A stretch of 29,572 nt of DNA from the IMG/VR virus record IMGVR_UViG_3300038429_000025, positions 1-29,572 of that record. One strand, 5' to 3'. Source of the stretch: a virus. The first letter of the stretch is position 1. Every line of letters starts with the position of its first letter. Positions 5,020 through 12,467 of the stretch are shown here, one piece after another. Made by a program: the position numbers and the translations under genes. Under the pieces are notes generated by a model. It ran no database searches, had not been told where the DNA came from, and saw nothing but the letters and a program-made list of their open reading frames with translations.

Positions 5020-5273
5020 CAGTGTTAGGCAATGTTATAACGGTGTTGTAACGATGATATAACCAGAAGGATGTTATAACCAGAAGCAGTAACAGTAACA
5101 ATAACAGATAATCTTTAAACCTTGCCGAGAAGAGGGAATTACATAAGAAGGTAGTTAGTAAGGATAAAGAAAGATGGTAAATGCGCTGCATCATTTGTGA
5201 CGAGCGGATGAGTACACCAGTTATTCTCCTCCAGGCCCGTTTGAAGGTGGTTATACGTTGGTCCAGGAGTAAC
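5020..5273 (+). pseudogene. Degenerate coding remnants with frameshifts
   Basis: No intact gene is visible. Fragments of protein-like sequence change frame: CYNGVVTMI, then from about 5058 YNQKDVITRSSNSNNR, a stop, and 22 further open codons to about 5178. A second remnant starts at ATG 5181 (MRCIICDE) and, after a one-base shift near 5204, continues as YTSYSPPGPFEGGYTLVQE to TAA 5270-5272. That frame ends one base before the next start and contains its SD, as a real upstream gene would. Decay of one or two small genes is the simplest reading; sequencing error is the alternative. Confidence 0.45.
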
Positions 5274-5759
5274 ATGCGTCTCCACGATTCAAAAATCTGC
5301 GAATTGGGGCGGGTCTATGACCCGCTCCATGCTACTTGCCGGAGTTGCCCGGTGGGTTGTGCAATGAAAGCGGCAAAAAAGGAAATCAGAAAAGTTCCCG
5401 AAGTGCAAGAACCTGTGCAAAAACATCAGAAGTATGGTAATAAGAAGGTGAAACGTGACGGTATAATATTTGATTCAGCAAAAGAAGAACGTAGATACCT
5501 TGATTTGAAGTTTATGATGCAGACTGAACAAATTTTGAACTTAGTTTTACAGCCTATTTTTATCCTTGCCCCGTCTGTTATCCTTCACGGAAGGAAAAAA
5601 CCAGCCCTGCGGTATGTGGCGGATTTTCAGTACACAAAATCTGACGGTAGTGTTATTGTTGAGGACGTAAAATCTAAGATCACAAAAGAGAATCGAGCGT
5701 ACAGAATCAAAATTCATCTCATGAAGTCAGTCCTTGGGCTTGATGTGGAGGAAATTTAA
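5274..5759 (+). CDS. DUF1064 family PD-(D/E)XK-type nuclease
   Basis: The chosen start (5274) has the SD AGGAG (5265-5269) and gives 161 aa. A 31-residue extension to 5181 is in frame but has no SD. Residues 9-29 hold four Cys (CELGRVYDPLHATCRSCPVGC), a probable zinc site. Residues 52-160 match DUF1064: KYGNKKVKRDGIIFDSAKEE, then QPIFIL, RYVADFQY, and SVIVEDVKSK. Conserved acids E71/E72, D117 and the E130-D-V-K133 motif fit a PD-(D/E)XK endonuclease core. Members are thought to be Holliday-junction or branched-DNA nucleases in phage recombination or packaging. Its place just before the large terminase suits clearing branches before packaging. Activity is inferred, the family match is good. 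Confidence 0.75.
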   Translation: MRLHDSKICELGRVYDPLHATCRSCPVGCAMKAAKKEIRKVPEVQEPVQKHQKYGNKKVKRDGIIFDSAKEERRYLDLKFMMQTEQILNLVLQPIFILAPSVILHGRKKPALRYVADFQYTKSDGSVIVEDVKSKITKENRAYRIKIHLMKSVLGLDVEEI

Positions 5760-5831
5760 AAGGGTGTTAAACAGGGTTGACAAATTAATATCAAGTTTGT
5801 GAGAGAAACTTACAATATTTAACAAAGAGTT

Positions 5832-5848
5832 TGGCCGCTTGTCGGCCA
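5832..5848 (+). other. Hairpin in leader of large terminase gene
   Basis: TGGCCG (5832-5837) pairs perfectly with CGGCCA (5843-5848) across the loop CTTGT, 20 bases before the terminase start. No T-run follows, so it is a leader structure that could affect translation rather than a terminator. TTGACA at 5777-5782 lies upstream but has no acceptable -10 at normal spacing. Confidence 0.45.
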
Positions 5849-5867
5849 TAACGGGAAGTTAAAACAC

Positions 5868-8801
5868 ATGGCAAAACCAACAGCGGCAGAACAACAGGCT
5901 CTAGACCTTCATTTCCAAAGATGCAATTGGGACTATCCCTATTTTGCCGCTCATAATCACATGGTACAAAACAAGTCAAACGAACTTGTTTATTTCAAAC
6001 TCAATGAAGTTCAAGTAATACTAGAAGAAATTTGGGCTGATATTGAAAAATCAGGACGCAGAATAAGGCTTTACTGTCTCAAGGGTAGGAAACAAGGTAT
6101 TTCCACATGGTTTGAATCTCGCGGCCATTGGATGATAATGGGTAAAGGACAGTTTGTAGAGGATAGTAAAGGTAACATCTCTTATCTTGGCCCTACAAAG
6201 AATCAAAACATGAGTATCATAGCTCATGATCCCCCTACTACTGAAACATTATTTGGTATTTGTAAGAGACTTGACGAAAATCTCCATCCTGAATTTACTT
6301 TTCCTAAAGCAAAAGATAACGAACACGTTATTCACTATAAAGACCCTACAAACCCCAAAAGTCCTGACTCTTTAGATTCATCAATCATTGTTGGAACCGC
6401 TAATACCAAGGATTTTGGATCGGGTATGACTTTAACAATTTCGCATCGTTGTCTTTCTCTCGACACTCCAATTATTTGTGAGCATGGGATACAGAAATTT
6501 GCTAGAGATGTAAAAATTGGAGATGTTGTTGTCACTCATCAAGGCAATTATGGAAGGATATCAGCAATAAAAATAACTAAATCAAAAGACTTACCTGACA
6601 ATAAAAGAATGATAAAAGTGCAGCCTTGGCTTGGGTTGCCAATTACAATGACACCACAACATAAAGTTTGGACAAATATGGGGTGGGTCAAAGCCGGTGA
6701 ACTTGACCCTTATTGGCATCAATTAGCAATGCCTATCAGAGATATAACAGAAAGGATAGATAATTTACCATTCCAAGTCAATAGAAGTAAATTTGGTCCT
6801 TCATATAAAGGGCCATTAGAATTTCCCATTAGCAAAGAGACAGGTTTTTTTATAGGATATTATCTAGCTGAAGGCAATGTAGGAGTCAATAAATATGGCC
6901 CTTGCAGAATAACATTGGCTTTACATGAAGATGAAGAACCTTTTGCAATAAGAGCATATGAGGCTGTAAAAGAGTTTTGTAAAAGCACTCCCAAATTTAA
7001 AAGTAAAAAAGATTCAAAAACAAAAACGTGTTGCTTGGATAGTACCCCACTAGCAAGATTTGTAGCAGAAAATTTTGGGGCTGTAGAAGGTAAACATATC
7101 CCTGATTGGATATTCAATTGCGGAGTTGAATTTTGTACGGGGCTTGTAACTGGGTATCTTTCAGGGGATGGATCAAAAGGGTTATATCCAAGTCGATATA
7201 AATATACCAGTAACGCCATAACTGCAACGAGTATAAGATCATCTCTCGTTTATCAAGTTCGTGATTTAGTTGCTTCTTTAGGGTTGGGATGGGGGAGTAT
7301 AAGATATAAAACAGGCGGTGTTTATTACGGGAGAAATTGTCAAAGTGCATGGATATTGACCTTTAATGGCAATTGCGGTATGCGCCTCCGGGAATTAATG
7401 GGCATTGCTTTTGAAAAAGAAAACAAGGAATCTGCTCAAAAATATAGAATTGATAACCAAAATAACCAGATATGGATGAAAATACGCTACATTAGCGAAT
7501 CTGAAAGTGACGAAGTAATTGATTTTGAAGTGTGCCATTCAGATCATAGTTTTAGGGTATCCAGCTTTTCAGTTTCAAATTCGGAACTCGCAAAATGGCC
7601 CTCTGAAAATGTCAAAGACTTGCTACTCTCACTCGACAATGCTATGCCCGACCATGAGAATACGGCTGTTTTGAACGAAAGCACGGCAAAAGGTGTTGGT
7701 GGAGAATTTCATAAAGGTTATCTAAACTGCCGTTATATATACGAAGTTTATCAAGATAAAAATCAAGTTGCACATTGGCGAATGGAGATTAATCCTGATG
7801 CCGATGAAAATAACGAATACTCTCGGATATTTATTCCGTGGTTTATAACGAAAGAATACGCTCGGCCTGTGCCTGATGGTTTTAAAGTAACTTTGGAAGA
7901 GAAGGGATGGAAAGAAAAATATAATCTCACTGATGAACAAATCCAGTGGTATCGTTGGGCGAAGCAGAACCTTTGTGGTGGAGATAAAAATCAGAGATCA
8001 CAGGAATTTCCGAATTGTTGGCAAGAGGCTTTCATATCTTCAGGGGAACCGGCTTTTGATGTTCCGACAATCCTGCATCTCAAGGAACTTTGTGAGCCGC
8101 CGATTGCACGGTATGACTGCTTATTATCCAGTGGTCAGTTTATAGCCAAACAGGATGGCGCAATCAAGGTGTGGAGAGAACCGGACAGAAGCGGGAATTA
8201 CGTTATAGACGCTGACGTTTCGGAAGGTCTTGAGCATGGTGATTTCCATTCCGCTGACGTTTTGGATCATGATACCGGTGAACAGGTCTGTCATTATCGC
8301 GGTAAGATGGAGCCTTGGGAATATGCTGCGCTCCTTATGGCTTTAGGGAAACGGTATAACGAAGCCTGGATTGTGCCGGAGAAAAATAATCATGGTCAAC
8401 AGGTGATCCAGGAGCTTATCAAGGCGGATTATCCAAACATCTACATGGAGATGATTGAAGAACCGCCGAATAAACCACGGAAACGGTTTGGGTGGGTGAC
8501 TACCGGGGCGGGTGATCGTAAGCGTCAAGCTCTGATTGATAACGGAAAGAAGATGATTTCTGAAGGTAATCCTGGTATTAACGATCCTCAGACTTACGAA
8601 GAGATGTTGAACTTCAAGCGGCAAGCTGACGGCAAAGAACGGGCTGACAATGGAACATTTGATGATTCGGTTATGTCGTGGTTGATTGGTCAATATGTCC
8701 GTGAAACTCTGCCCTATGCTACACGGACACGCAAAGGTCCGGGAGATAATAAAGGTCGCGGTGGAAATCAAAAAAAACCTTCATCAAAAGCATATTATTG
8801 A
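5868..8801 (+). CDS. terL: Terminase large subunit with intein
   Basis: The 977-aa precursor would splice to about 600 aa, a normal size for the packaging ATPase/nuclease. The ATPase domain shows the Walker A-like loop GRKQGIST (73-80). The Walker B strand MTLTISHR is cut by the intein and resumes as SELAKWP, whose Glu is the catalytic residue. Coupling motif III is NESTAKG (603-609). The nuclease domain has DADVSEG (Asp781, Asp783), VPEKNNHG (Glu838) and FDDSV (Asp932/Asp933), the three acidic sites of the RNase H-like fold. It works with the small subunit and portal to cut concatemers and pump DNA into the prohead. The SD is weak (GGGAAG). The start fits the leader hairpin, and no in-frame alternative nearby looks better. 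Confidence 0.93.
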   Translation: MAKPTAAEQQALDLHFQRCNWDYPYFAAHNHMVQNKSNELVYFKLNEVQVILEEIWADIEKSGRRIRLYCLKGRKQGISTWFESRGHWMIMGKGQFVEDSKGNISYLGPTKNQNMSIIAHDPPTTETLFGICKRLDENLHPEFTFPKAKDNEHVIHYKDPTNPKSPDSLDSSIIVGTANTKDFGSGMTLTISHRCLSLDTPIICEHGIQKFARDVKIGDVVVTHQGNYGRISAIKITKSKDLPDNKRMIKVQPWLGLPITMTPQHKVWTNMGWVKAGELDPYWHQLAMPIRDITERIDNLPFQVNRSKFGPSYKGPLEFPISKETGFFIGYYLAEGNVGVNKYGPCRITLALHEDEEPFAIRAYEAVKEFCKSTPKFKSKKDSKTKTCCLDSTPLARFVAENFGAVEGKHIPDWIFNCGVEFCTGLVTGYLSGDGSKGLYPSRYKYTSNAITATSIRSSLVYQVRDLVASLGLGWGSIRYKTGGVYYGRNCQSAWILTFNGNCGMRLRELMGIAFEKENKESAQKYRIDNQNNQIWMKIRYISESESDEVIDFEVCHSDHSFRVSSFSVSNSELAKWPSENVKDLLLSLDNAMPDHENTAVLNESTAKGVGGEFHKGYLNCRYIYEVYQDKNQVAHWRMEINPDADENNEYSRIFIPWFITKEYARPVPDGFKVTLEEKGWKEKYNLTDEQIQWYRWAKQNLCGGDKNQRSQEFPNCWQEAFISSGEPAFDVPTILHLKELCEPPIARYDCLLSSGQFIAKQDGAIKVWREPDRSGNYVIDADVSEGLEHGDFHSADVLDHDTGEQVCHYRGKMEPWEYAALLMALGKRYNEAWIVPEKNNHGQQVIQELIKADYPNIYMEMIEEPPNKPRKRFGWVTTGAGDRKRQALIDNGKKMISEGNPGINDPQTYEEMLNFKRQADGKERADNGTFDDSVMSWLIGQYVRETLPYATRTRKGPGDNKGRGGNQKKPSSKAYY
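6450..7580 (+). other. Intein with LAGLIDADG homing endonuclease in TerL
   Basis: The 377-residue intein spans residues 195-571. It begins with Cys195 after ISHR and ends VSN, followed by Ser572 as the +1 extein nucleophile. Block B is T262-P-Q-H265 and block F is VIDFEVCHSDHSFRV (550-564). The residue before the terminal Asn is Ser570, not the usual His, which is a minority variant. A two-motif LAGLIDADG endonuclease sits inside, FIGYYLAEG (328-336) and VTGYLSGDG (427-435), each with the expected acidic residue. Removing it rejoins Walker B (LTISHR-SELAKWP). The insertion is seamless and in frame, and the intein DNA looks more A/T-rich than the C-terminal extein. Confidence 0.93.
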
Positions 8802-8812
8802 AAGGAATAATT

Positions 8813-9400
8813 ATGAGAGATTCAGGGCTTGTAACAAGGACTCCAGTAACAAAACCCGATTATATGATAACATCTAAAAACAATTCAGGCTCAAAAGAAA
8901 AAAATCTTTTAATAGCTAGATGGCTTGGGAGAAGAGGTTTAGGCATAAAAGATTGGGCCTCTGATGATAATATGGCATTGAAATTACTTCCTGAACTTGT
9001 GAAAAGGGAATATATTCCTACCTTGCAATTCGATGTGAATCTCAATTTATGGAAGATGCACATTGCGCCGAAGCCCTTTGAAGGCCATGATAGGCTAATT
9101 ATTATTCGCACGGGTGCTACTTTATCACAGTCAATTGTCAATGCAGTTTTAGAACTTCCTGAAGTGAAACAGATACAAGAGAAGGTGAAAGATAAGTTTA
9201 AACATGAGATAGAACAGATCGTTAATAACGCCAATGCGGAAGGGGTTCATATCCCGGCATTGGAAGTAAAAGAAATTACTTGTATTTGTAAAAAGTGGCC
9301 TTATAAAGTAATAAAATTAGATAAAAATCATAATTGTGCTGAATGTGGCTTACCTTTAAACCTATATCCCAAGGAGAACTTGTATGAAATTAAAACCTAA
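8813..9400 (+). CDS. Unknown protein with C-terminal zinc-ribbon motif
   Basis: The ATG at 8813 with AAAGGA (8801-8806) is the likely start, giving 195 aa; an upstream TTG (8798) is in frame but has no SD. Residues about 31-120 (NLLIARWLG, KDWASDDNMALKLLPEL, then a TLSQSIVNAVLEL helix) resemble the small phage ABA-sandwich domain seen in accessory proteins; this match is weak. The C-terminus has CIC and CAEC pairs about 20 residues apart, a likely zinc ribbon. It lies 11 bases after terL and overlaps the next gene by 17 bases, so it is co-transcribed with the terminase. I cannot assign a function. Confidence 0.7.
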   Translation: MRDSGLVTRTPVTKPDYMITSKNNSGSKEKNLLIARWLGRRGLGIKDWASDDNMALKLLPELVKREYIPTLQFDVNLNLWKMHIAPKPFEGHDRLIIIRTGATLSQSIVNAVLELPEVKQIQEKVKDKFKHEIEQIVNNANAEGVHIPALEVKEITCICKKWPYKVIKLDKNHNCAECGLPLNLYPKENLYEIKT

Positions 9401-9725
9401 CGATCAGATAGTGAATGAATTTGTGATACCTTTTACAATCGCGCTGAAGAAGTGGTGTACTGAACATACTCTTCAGCTTTACGGGCCGATAGAACATCGA
9501 CGGGTGCCGGGTGACGCGAAACATCCTGAAGAGGGCTTTGTCTTATACGGCGGTGTGGAACATATTATCAGCCACGATCAATGCGAGTTTGGTGTTTCCT
9601 TTGGGGAACGCTTCAATAATCCGATTCCTGAAACACTCGATGAGTTGCAATCAGTTTTGGATAGTGTGACAGACCCTCTCACGGATTATTTTTGGCCTGG
9701 GAGAAGAAAAGAGACGGTGCATTAA
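9384..9725 (+). CDS. Hypothetical protein, 113 aa
   Basis: This soluble protein of mixed composition has no recognised domain. It overlaps the end of the previous gene and has AAGGAG (9370-9375) eight bases before its ATG. The C-terminus contains an acidic amphipathic helix (ETLDELQSVLDSV) and ends DYFWPGRRKETVH. It belongs to the short terL-linked cluster. After its stop there is a 10-base palindrome CGGCTAGCCG (9726-9735) and a small GCCGG/CCGGC hairpin before the next SD. The function is unknown. Confidence 0.7.
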   Translation: MKLKPNDQIVNEFVIPFTIALKKWCTEHTLQLYGPIEHRRVPGDAKHPEEGFVLYGGVEHIISHDQCEFGVSFGERFNNPIPETLDELQSVLDSVTDPLTDYFWPGRRKETVH

Positions 9726-9758
9726 CGGCTAGCCGGATGACCGGCAAAGGAGATGACA

Positions 9759-10046
9759 ATGGGTATCGGTGAATTATTCGAGTTCGAGAAAACAGGGCAA
9801 ATACTGCCGGAAAGAGGGCCGGTCGATCCGCTTGTTATCTCTGCATCTCGCCAAAACGGTTCTATGCCGTGGGACTTGCTTTTTGCCCACGGATGGCGAA
9901 TTGTCGGAATGAACCATTATCGCCTTGACGGGAAAGAATGTCTGTTCTGTGCCATGATAAAAGACGGCAGATGCATTGTCGCGGAAGGGCCACAAGACAT
10001 CGGTATTTTCAAGTGGCTCGAAGAGAAGGCCGGGTTAAAGGGATAA
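9759..10046 (+). CDS. Hypothetical protein, 95 aa
   Basis: ATG 9759 is preferred over ATG 9753 because AAAGGAG (9746-9752) abuts the latter and is six bases from the former. The product has no signal or membrane segment. Residues 29-95 look like a compact alpha-beta domain (DLLFAHGWRIVGM, HYRLDGKECLFCAM, FKWLEEKAGL). It is the last gene before the late control region; a hairpin and the promoter follow. I do not recognise the family. Confidence 0.7.
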   Translation: MGIGELFEFEKTGQILPERGPVDPLVISASRQNGSMPWDLLFAHGWRIVGMNHYRLDGKECLFCAMIKDGRCIVAEGPQDIGIFKWLEEKAGLKG

Positions 10047-10055
10047 CAAACAGCT

Positions 10056-10072
10056 CACGCGCTCGTCGCGTG
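10056..10072 (+). other. Hairpin after packaging gene cluster
   Basis: CACGCG (10056-10061) pairs perfectly with CGCGTG (10067-10072) over the loop CTCGT, just after the stop of the preceding gene. There is no T-run. It may stabilise the 3' end of the terL-cluster message, with the true terminator 50 bases further on. Confidence 0.45.
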
Positions 10073-10091
10073 TAGCGGGAGTTAATTTCTC

Positions 10092-10120
10092 TTGACAGAA
10101 AAGTTGCTTTGGAATATATT
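10092..10120 (+). promoter_or_regulatory. Consensus sigma70 promoter of structural operon
   Basis: TTGACA (10092-10097), exactly 17 bases, then TATATT (10115-10120): a perfect -35 and a 5-of-6 -10 with ideal spacing. The expected start near 10127 falls inside the 5' arm of the terminator at 10122-10158, so its own transcript cannot form that terminator completely. It is positioned to drive portal, scaffold and capsid genes as the late promoter. Confidence 0.85.
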
Positions 10121-10121
10121 C

Positions 10122-10158
10122 CCGGCTAATATTAATTTTAATTAGCCGGTTTTGTTTT
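10122..10158 (+). terminator. Terminator overlapping late-promoter start
   Basis: CCGGCTAAT (10122-10130) pairs perfectly with ATTAGCCGG (10141-10149) across a 10-base A/T loop, followed by TTTTGTTTT. It would stop read-through from the terL cluster. A transcript starting at about 10127 lacks half of the 5' arm, so it should escape this terminator. Confidence 0.85.
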
Positions 10159-10219
10159 AAATGGTTCTCTACAATGGGTAGGGGGCCATAAGACCGTAAG
10201 CCAAAAGGGTGGATACGGC

Positions 10220-10252
10220 ATGAGAAAGCAACTAATCAGAGCCGTAGTGTAG
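10220..10252 (+). CDS. Possible leader peptide (10 aa)
   Basis: An ATG with AGGGTGG (10206-10212) upstream opens a 10-codon frame, MRKQLIRAVV, ending at TAG 10250-10252. The last four codons lie in the 5' arm of the terminator hairpin, so a ribosome on this frame would block terminator formation. A frame this short can arise by chance, and its value rests on its placement. Confidence 0.3.
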   Translation: MRKQLIRAVV

Positions 10253-10288
10253 GCGCTTATTCAGCGTCCATGCTACGGCTTTCTTTTT
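10240..10288 (+). terminator. Strong leader terminator upstream of portal operon
   Basis: AGCCGTAG (10240-10247) pairs perfectly with CTACGGCT (10273-10280). The stem continues inward with one mismatch and some wobbles to a TATTC loop (10258-10262), followed by TTTCTTTTT. At about 18 positions it is the most stable hairpin I see in the window. It lies between the late promoter and all structural genes, so regulated read-through is required or expected. Confidence 0.85.
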
Positions 10289-10302
10289 CATGGGGGTTTA
10301 AA

Positions 10303-10443
10303 GTGTCTCCTAAAAATACCAAGGTAGATAAAATTTATCAGGCAATCAAAAAGAAATCCGGTGATAAGGGCATGGCGGCTGCGACTGCTCAAAATATAAC
10401 TGGTAAATCGCTGGCAACCGGCAAAAAGCCAAAAGGTAAATAA
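10303..10443 (+). CDS. Small basic protein upstream of portal, 46 aa
   Basis: A GTG start with GGGGG (10292-10296) six bases upstream gives a 46-aa Lys-rich product. The pattern VDKIYQAIKKK, then AAATAQNITGKSLATGKKP, is one I have seen in tiny phage proteins encoded next to terminase or portal genes (the end AxxTGKSLATGKK recurs). It overlaps the portal start by one base (TAATG), so the two are translationally coupled. It may bind DNA or be a small virion component; no function is established. Confidence 0.7.
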   Translation: MSPKNTKVDKIYQAIKKKSGDKGMAAATAQNITGKSLATGKKPKGK

Positions 10444-12467
10444 TGGCTGAACAAGCCCTACAAAAATCAGGCATGGTTGATTTGGAAGATATTTTCCCTG
10501 GCATTGACCCGGACATGATGGATATTCCTGAACCTCATGACCAGCTTGCCGTTCATGTTCGTTCTGTTTGGCAAACGAATTGGCAAGCCAAACAGGTTAT
10601 TGAGCAAGAAGATTTAGCCAATGAGCGCCGGGTTAAAGGTGAATATGACCCTACACACCTTGCCGCGATAAAAGACGCTGGCCTTCCTGAAGACACAATA
10701 CGCATGACCTACCACAAGTGCCGTGACTGCTGTTCATGGGTGCTTGATACCATTGATCCTCTCGGTGATCGTACATGGGACGTTGAGCCGGATGGTGTTG
10801 TTGAAATCCCTCCTGAGCTTCACGATCAACTCATTCAGCAAAAACAAGTAGAGATGCTGCAAGCGATTATGCAACAAGCTCAAGCATCCGGTCAACAACT
10901 CGACGAAAATCAAGTTCTACGAATGATTGAATCTTCTGAGCCTGAAATTATCGGCCTTATTCTTGAGGAAGCGAAAGCCGTTGCTGAAGAACGCTGCACC
11001 AATATGGAACGGCTGATTATGTCTCAACTTCATGAAGGTGGGTGGGATGATGCATACAAGGCTTGCGTTGATGATTTCTCAAAGCGTAAAGCTGCGGTAA
11101 TGAAAGGCCCACTCCCTAATAAAATCAGAGTGCTGAAAAATGATGAAAAGACGGGAAGATATAAAGCAGTAGATAAAGTTGTACCCGGCTTCTGGCGGGT
11201 AAATCCTTTTGATGCTTATCCTGCGCCAAATTCTCTGAATCCGAATGACGGCGATTTCATAGAGATTGAACATTATGATCCGCTCGACCTTTCCCGGCTG
11301 ATTGGTCAACCCGGATATGATAGTGACGCCCTCCGTAAAATTCTTGCCCTATACCCGAAAGGGCATCATGAAACAACAGTAATTGATGATGAGCGTAAAT
11401 GGCTTGAGAATGAAGATGTAAGCGGTGCTCAACTCGATGCTTACGGCGGGAAAATAGACTGTATCAACTTTTGGGGTAATGTCCAGGGCAAGATTCTCCG
11501 TGATTGGGGAATGAGCGAAAAGAAAGTTCCTGATGGAGATTCGTATTATCCCGTCAATGTGAAGATGGTTAACAACATCATTTTCCAGGCCCGTATTAAT
11601 CCTGACCCTCTTGAACGCAATCCTTACGATTCCGCTTCATTCGTTAAAAATAACGATAGTGTGTGGGGTGAATCTCCTGCTGACTTGATGAAGGGTCTTG
11701 AAAATATGGCCCGTGCTACGATCAGAAACATGATGTATAACGTGGCGACTTCTTCAGGTGCAGTATGGGAAATTGATGAAACTCGGCTGGCTCCTGGGGA
11801 TGATGGCGATATTTATCCCGGCAAAAAGTTGATGACTACCAACAAGAGGATGCAGGAAGGTCCGGCACTTCGGATGTATCAGGCCAAACTGAACGCTCAA
11901 GAGTTACTTTCTGTTTTCGATAAATTTACCAAACAGGCTGATGACACAGTTGTTCCGGCCTTTGCCAATACTGCTGCTGGTGGGGAAAGAACGACCTCGG
12001 CTCTTTCAATGAGAATGTCTGCTGCTGGCCGGAATATCAAGATGGCTGTTGATAATATCGACAGTGGCATAATCCACAACAAGATTGACAAGTTATTTAC
12101 ATGGAACATGCTGAATGTCGATGATCCTTCCATCAAGGGAACGACAAGGGTAGTGGCTCGGTCTACCAAGTCTCAAGCTGCGCGTGAACAAATGGCGACA
12201 CGGCACTCTGAATTTGTTGACAGGATTGCGCGTAATCCCATTCTCACAAGGATCGTCGGTGATAAGGGGCTTGCTTATGCCTTGGGCGAAAATGCAAAGT
12301 CACTTCAAATGAATGTGAAGATGTTGATTCCGAACCTAGAAATGATAGAGAAATCTCCAAATCAACCGCTTAACCCGGCTCAAGGTGGAGAACAGCCCCC
12401 TGCGGCAAATGGGGAGACTCTTGACCATGCCGGTAATCCTGCTGGTGGGCCACAAGGAGCCGCTTAA
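10443..12467 (+). CDS. Portal protein
   Basis: This 674-aa protein, of the usual size for podovirus-type portals, follows the terminase cluster and precedes scaffold and capsid. The portal is the dodecameric ring at one capsid vertex through which terminase pumps DNA and to which the tail attaches. Portal-like features are the N-terminal region with QTNWQAKQVIEQEDLANERR, a wing with an acidic beta segment (GDRTWDVEPDG), a Gln-rich helical insertion (about residues 130-160), the stem/clip-type stretch with MKGPLPNKIRV and FDAYPAPNS, a later ERTTSALSMRMSAAGRNIK segment typical of P22/N4-type portals, and a Pro/Gly-rich C-terminus. Assignment rests on these patterns plus gene order. The start overlaps the preceding stop as TAATG. 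Confidence 0.88.
   Translation: MAEQALQKSGMVDLEDIFPGIDPDMMDIPEPHDQLAVHVRSVWQTNWQAKQVIEQEDLANERRVKGEYDPTHLAAIKDAGLPEDTIRMTYHKCRDCCSWVLDTIDPLGDRTWDVEPDGVVEIPPELHDQLIQQKQVEMLQAIMQQAQASGQQLDENQVLRMIESSEPEIIGLILEEAKAVAEERCTNMERLIMSQLHEGGWDDAYKACVDDFSKRKAAVMKGPLPNKIRVLKNDEKTGRYKAVDKVVPGFWRVNPFDAYPAPNSLNPNDGDFIEIEHYDPLDLSRLIGQPGYDSDALRKILALYPKGHHETTVIDDERKWLENEDVSGAQLDAYGGKIDCINFWGNVQGKILRDWGMSEKKVPDGDSYYPVNVKMVNNIIFQARINPDPLERNPYDSASFVKNNDSVWGESPADLMKGLENMARATIRNMMYNVATSSGAVWEIDETRLAPGDDGDIYPGKKLMTTNKRMQEGPALRMYQAKLNAQELLSVFDKFTKQADDTVVPAFANTAAGGERTTSALSMRMSAAGRNIKMAVDNIDSGIIHNKIDKLFTWNMLNVDDPSIKGTTRVVARSTKSQAAREQMATRHSEFVDRIARNPILTRIVGDKGLAYALGENAKSLQMNVKMLIPNLEMIEKSPNQPLNPAQGGEQPPAANGETLDHAGNPAGGPQGAA

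Larger units (their letters stand above)
10159..10302 (+). promoter_or_regulatory. Structured leader with attenuator-like architecture
   Basis: Four complementary segments are visible: CCGTA (10194-10198), TACGGC (10214-10219), GCCGTA (10241-10246) and CTACGGC (10273-10279). Segment 2 can pair with 1 or 3, and segment 3 with 2 or 4. Pairing 3-4 makes the terminator. This is the arrangement of classical attenuators. A promoter followed shortly by a strong terminator also resembles the lambda pR'-tR' late switch, in which an antiterminator is needed. It matches no riboswitch class I know. Confidence 0.5.

Noticed and set aside
5777-5816. Promoter TTGACA upstream of terL
   Set aside because: The -35 is perfect but no -10 lies at 15-19 bases. 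TACAAT is 28 bases away, too far for sigma70.
10159-10290. tRNA or known riboswitch in the late leader
   Set aside because: No cloverleaf or CCA end, and none of the riboswitch consensus cores I know fits. Kept only as an attenuator-like leader.
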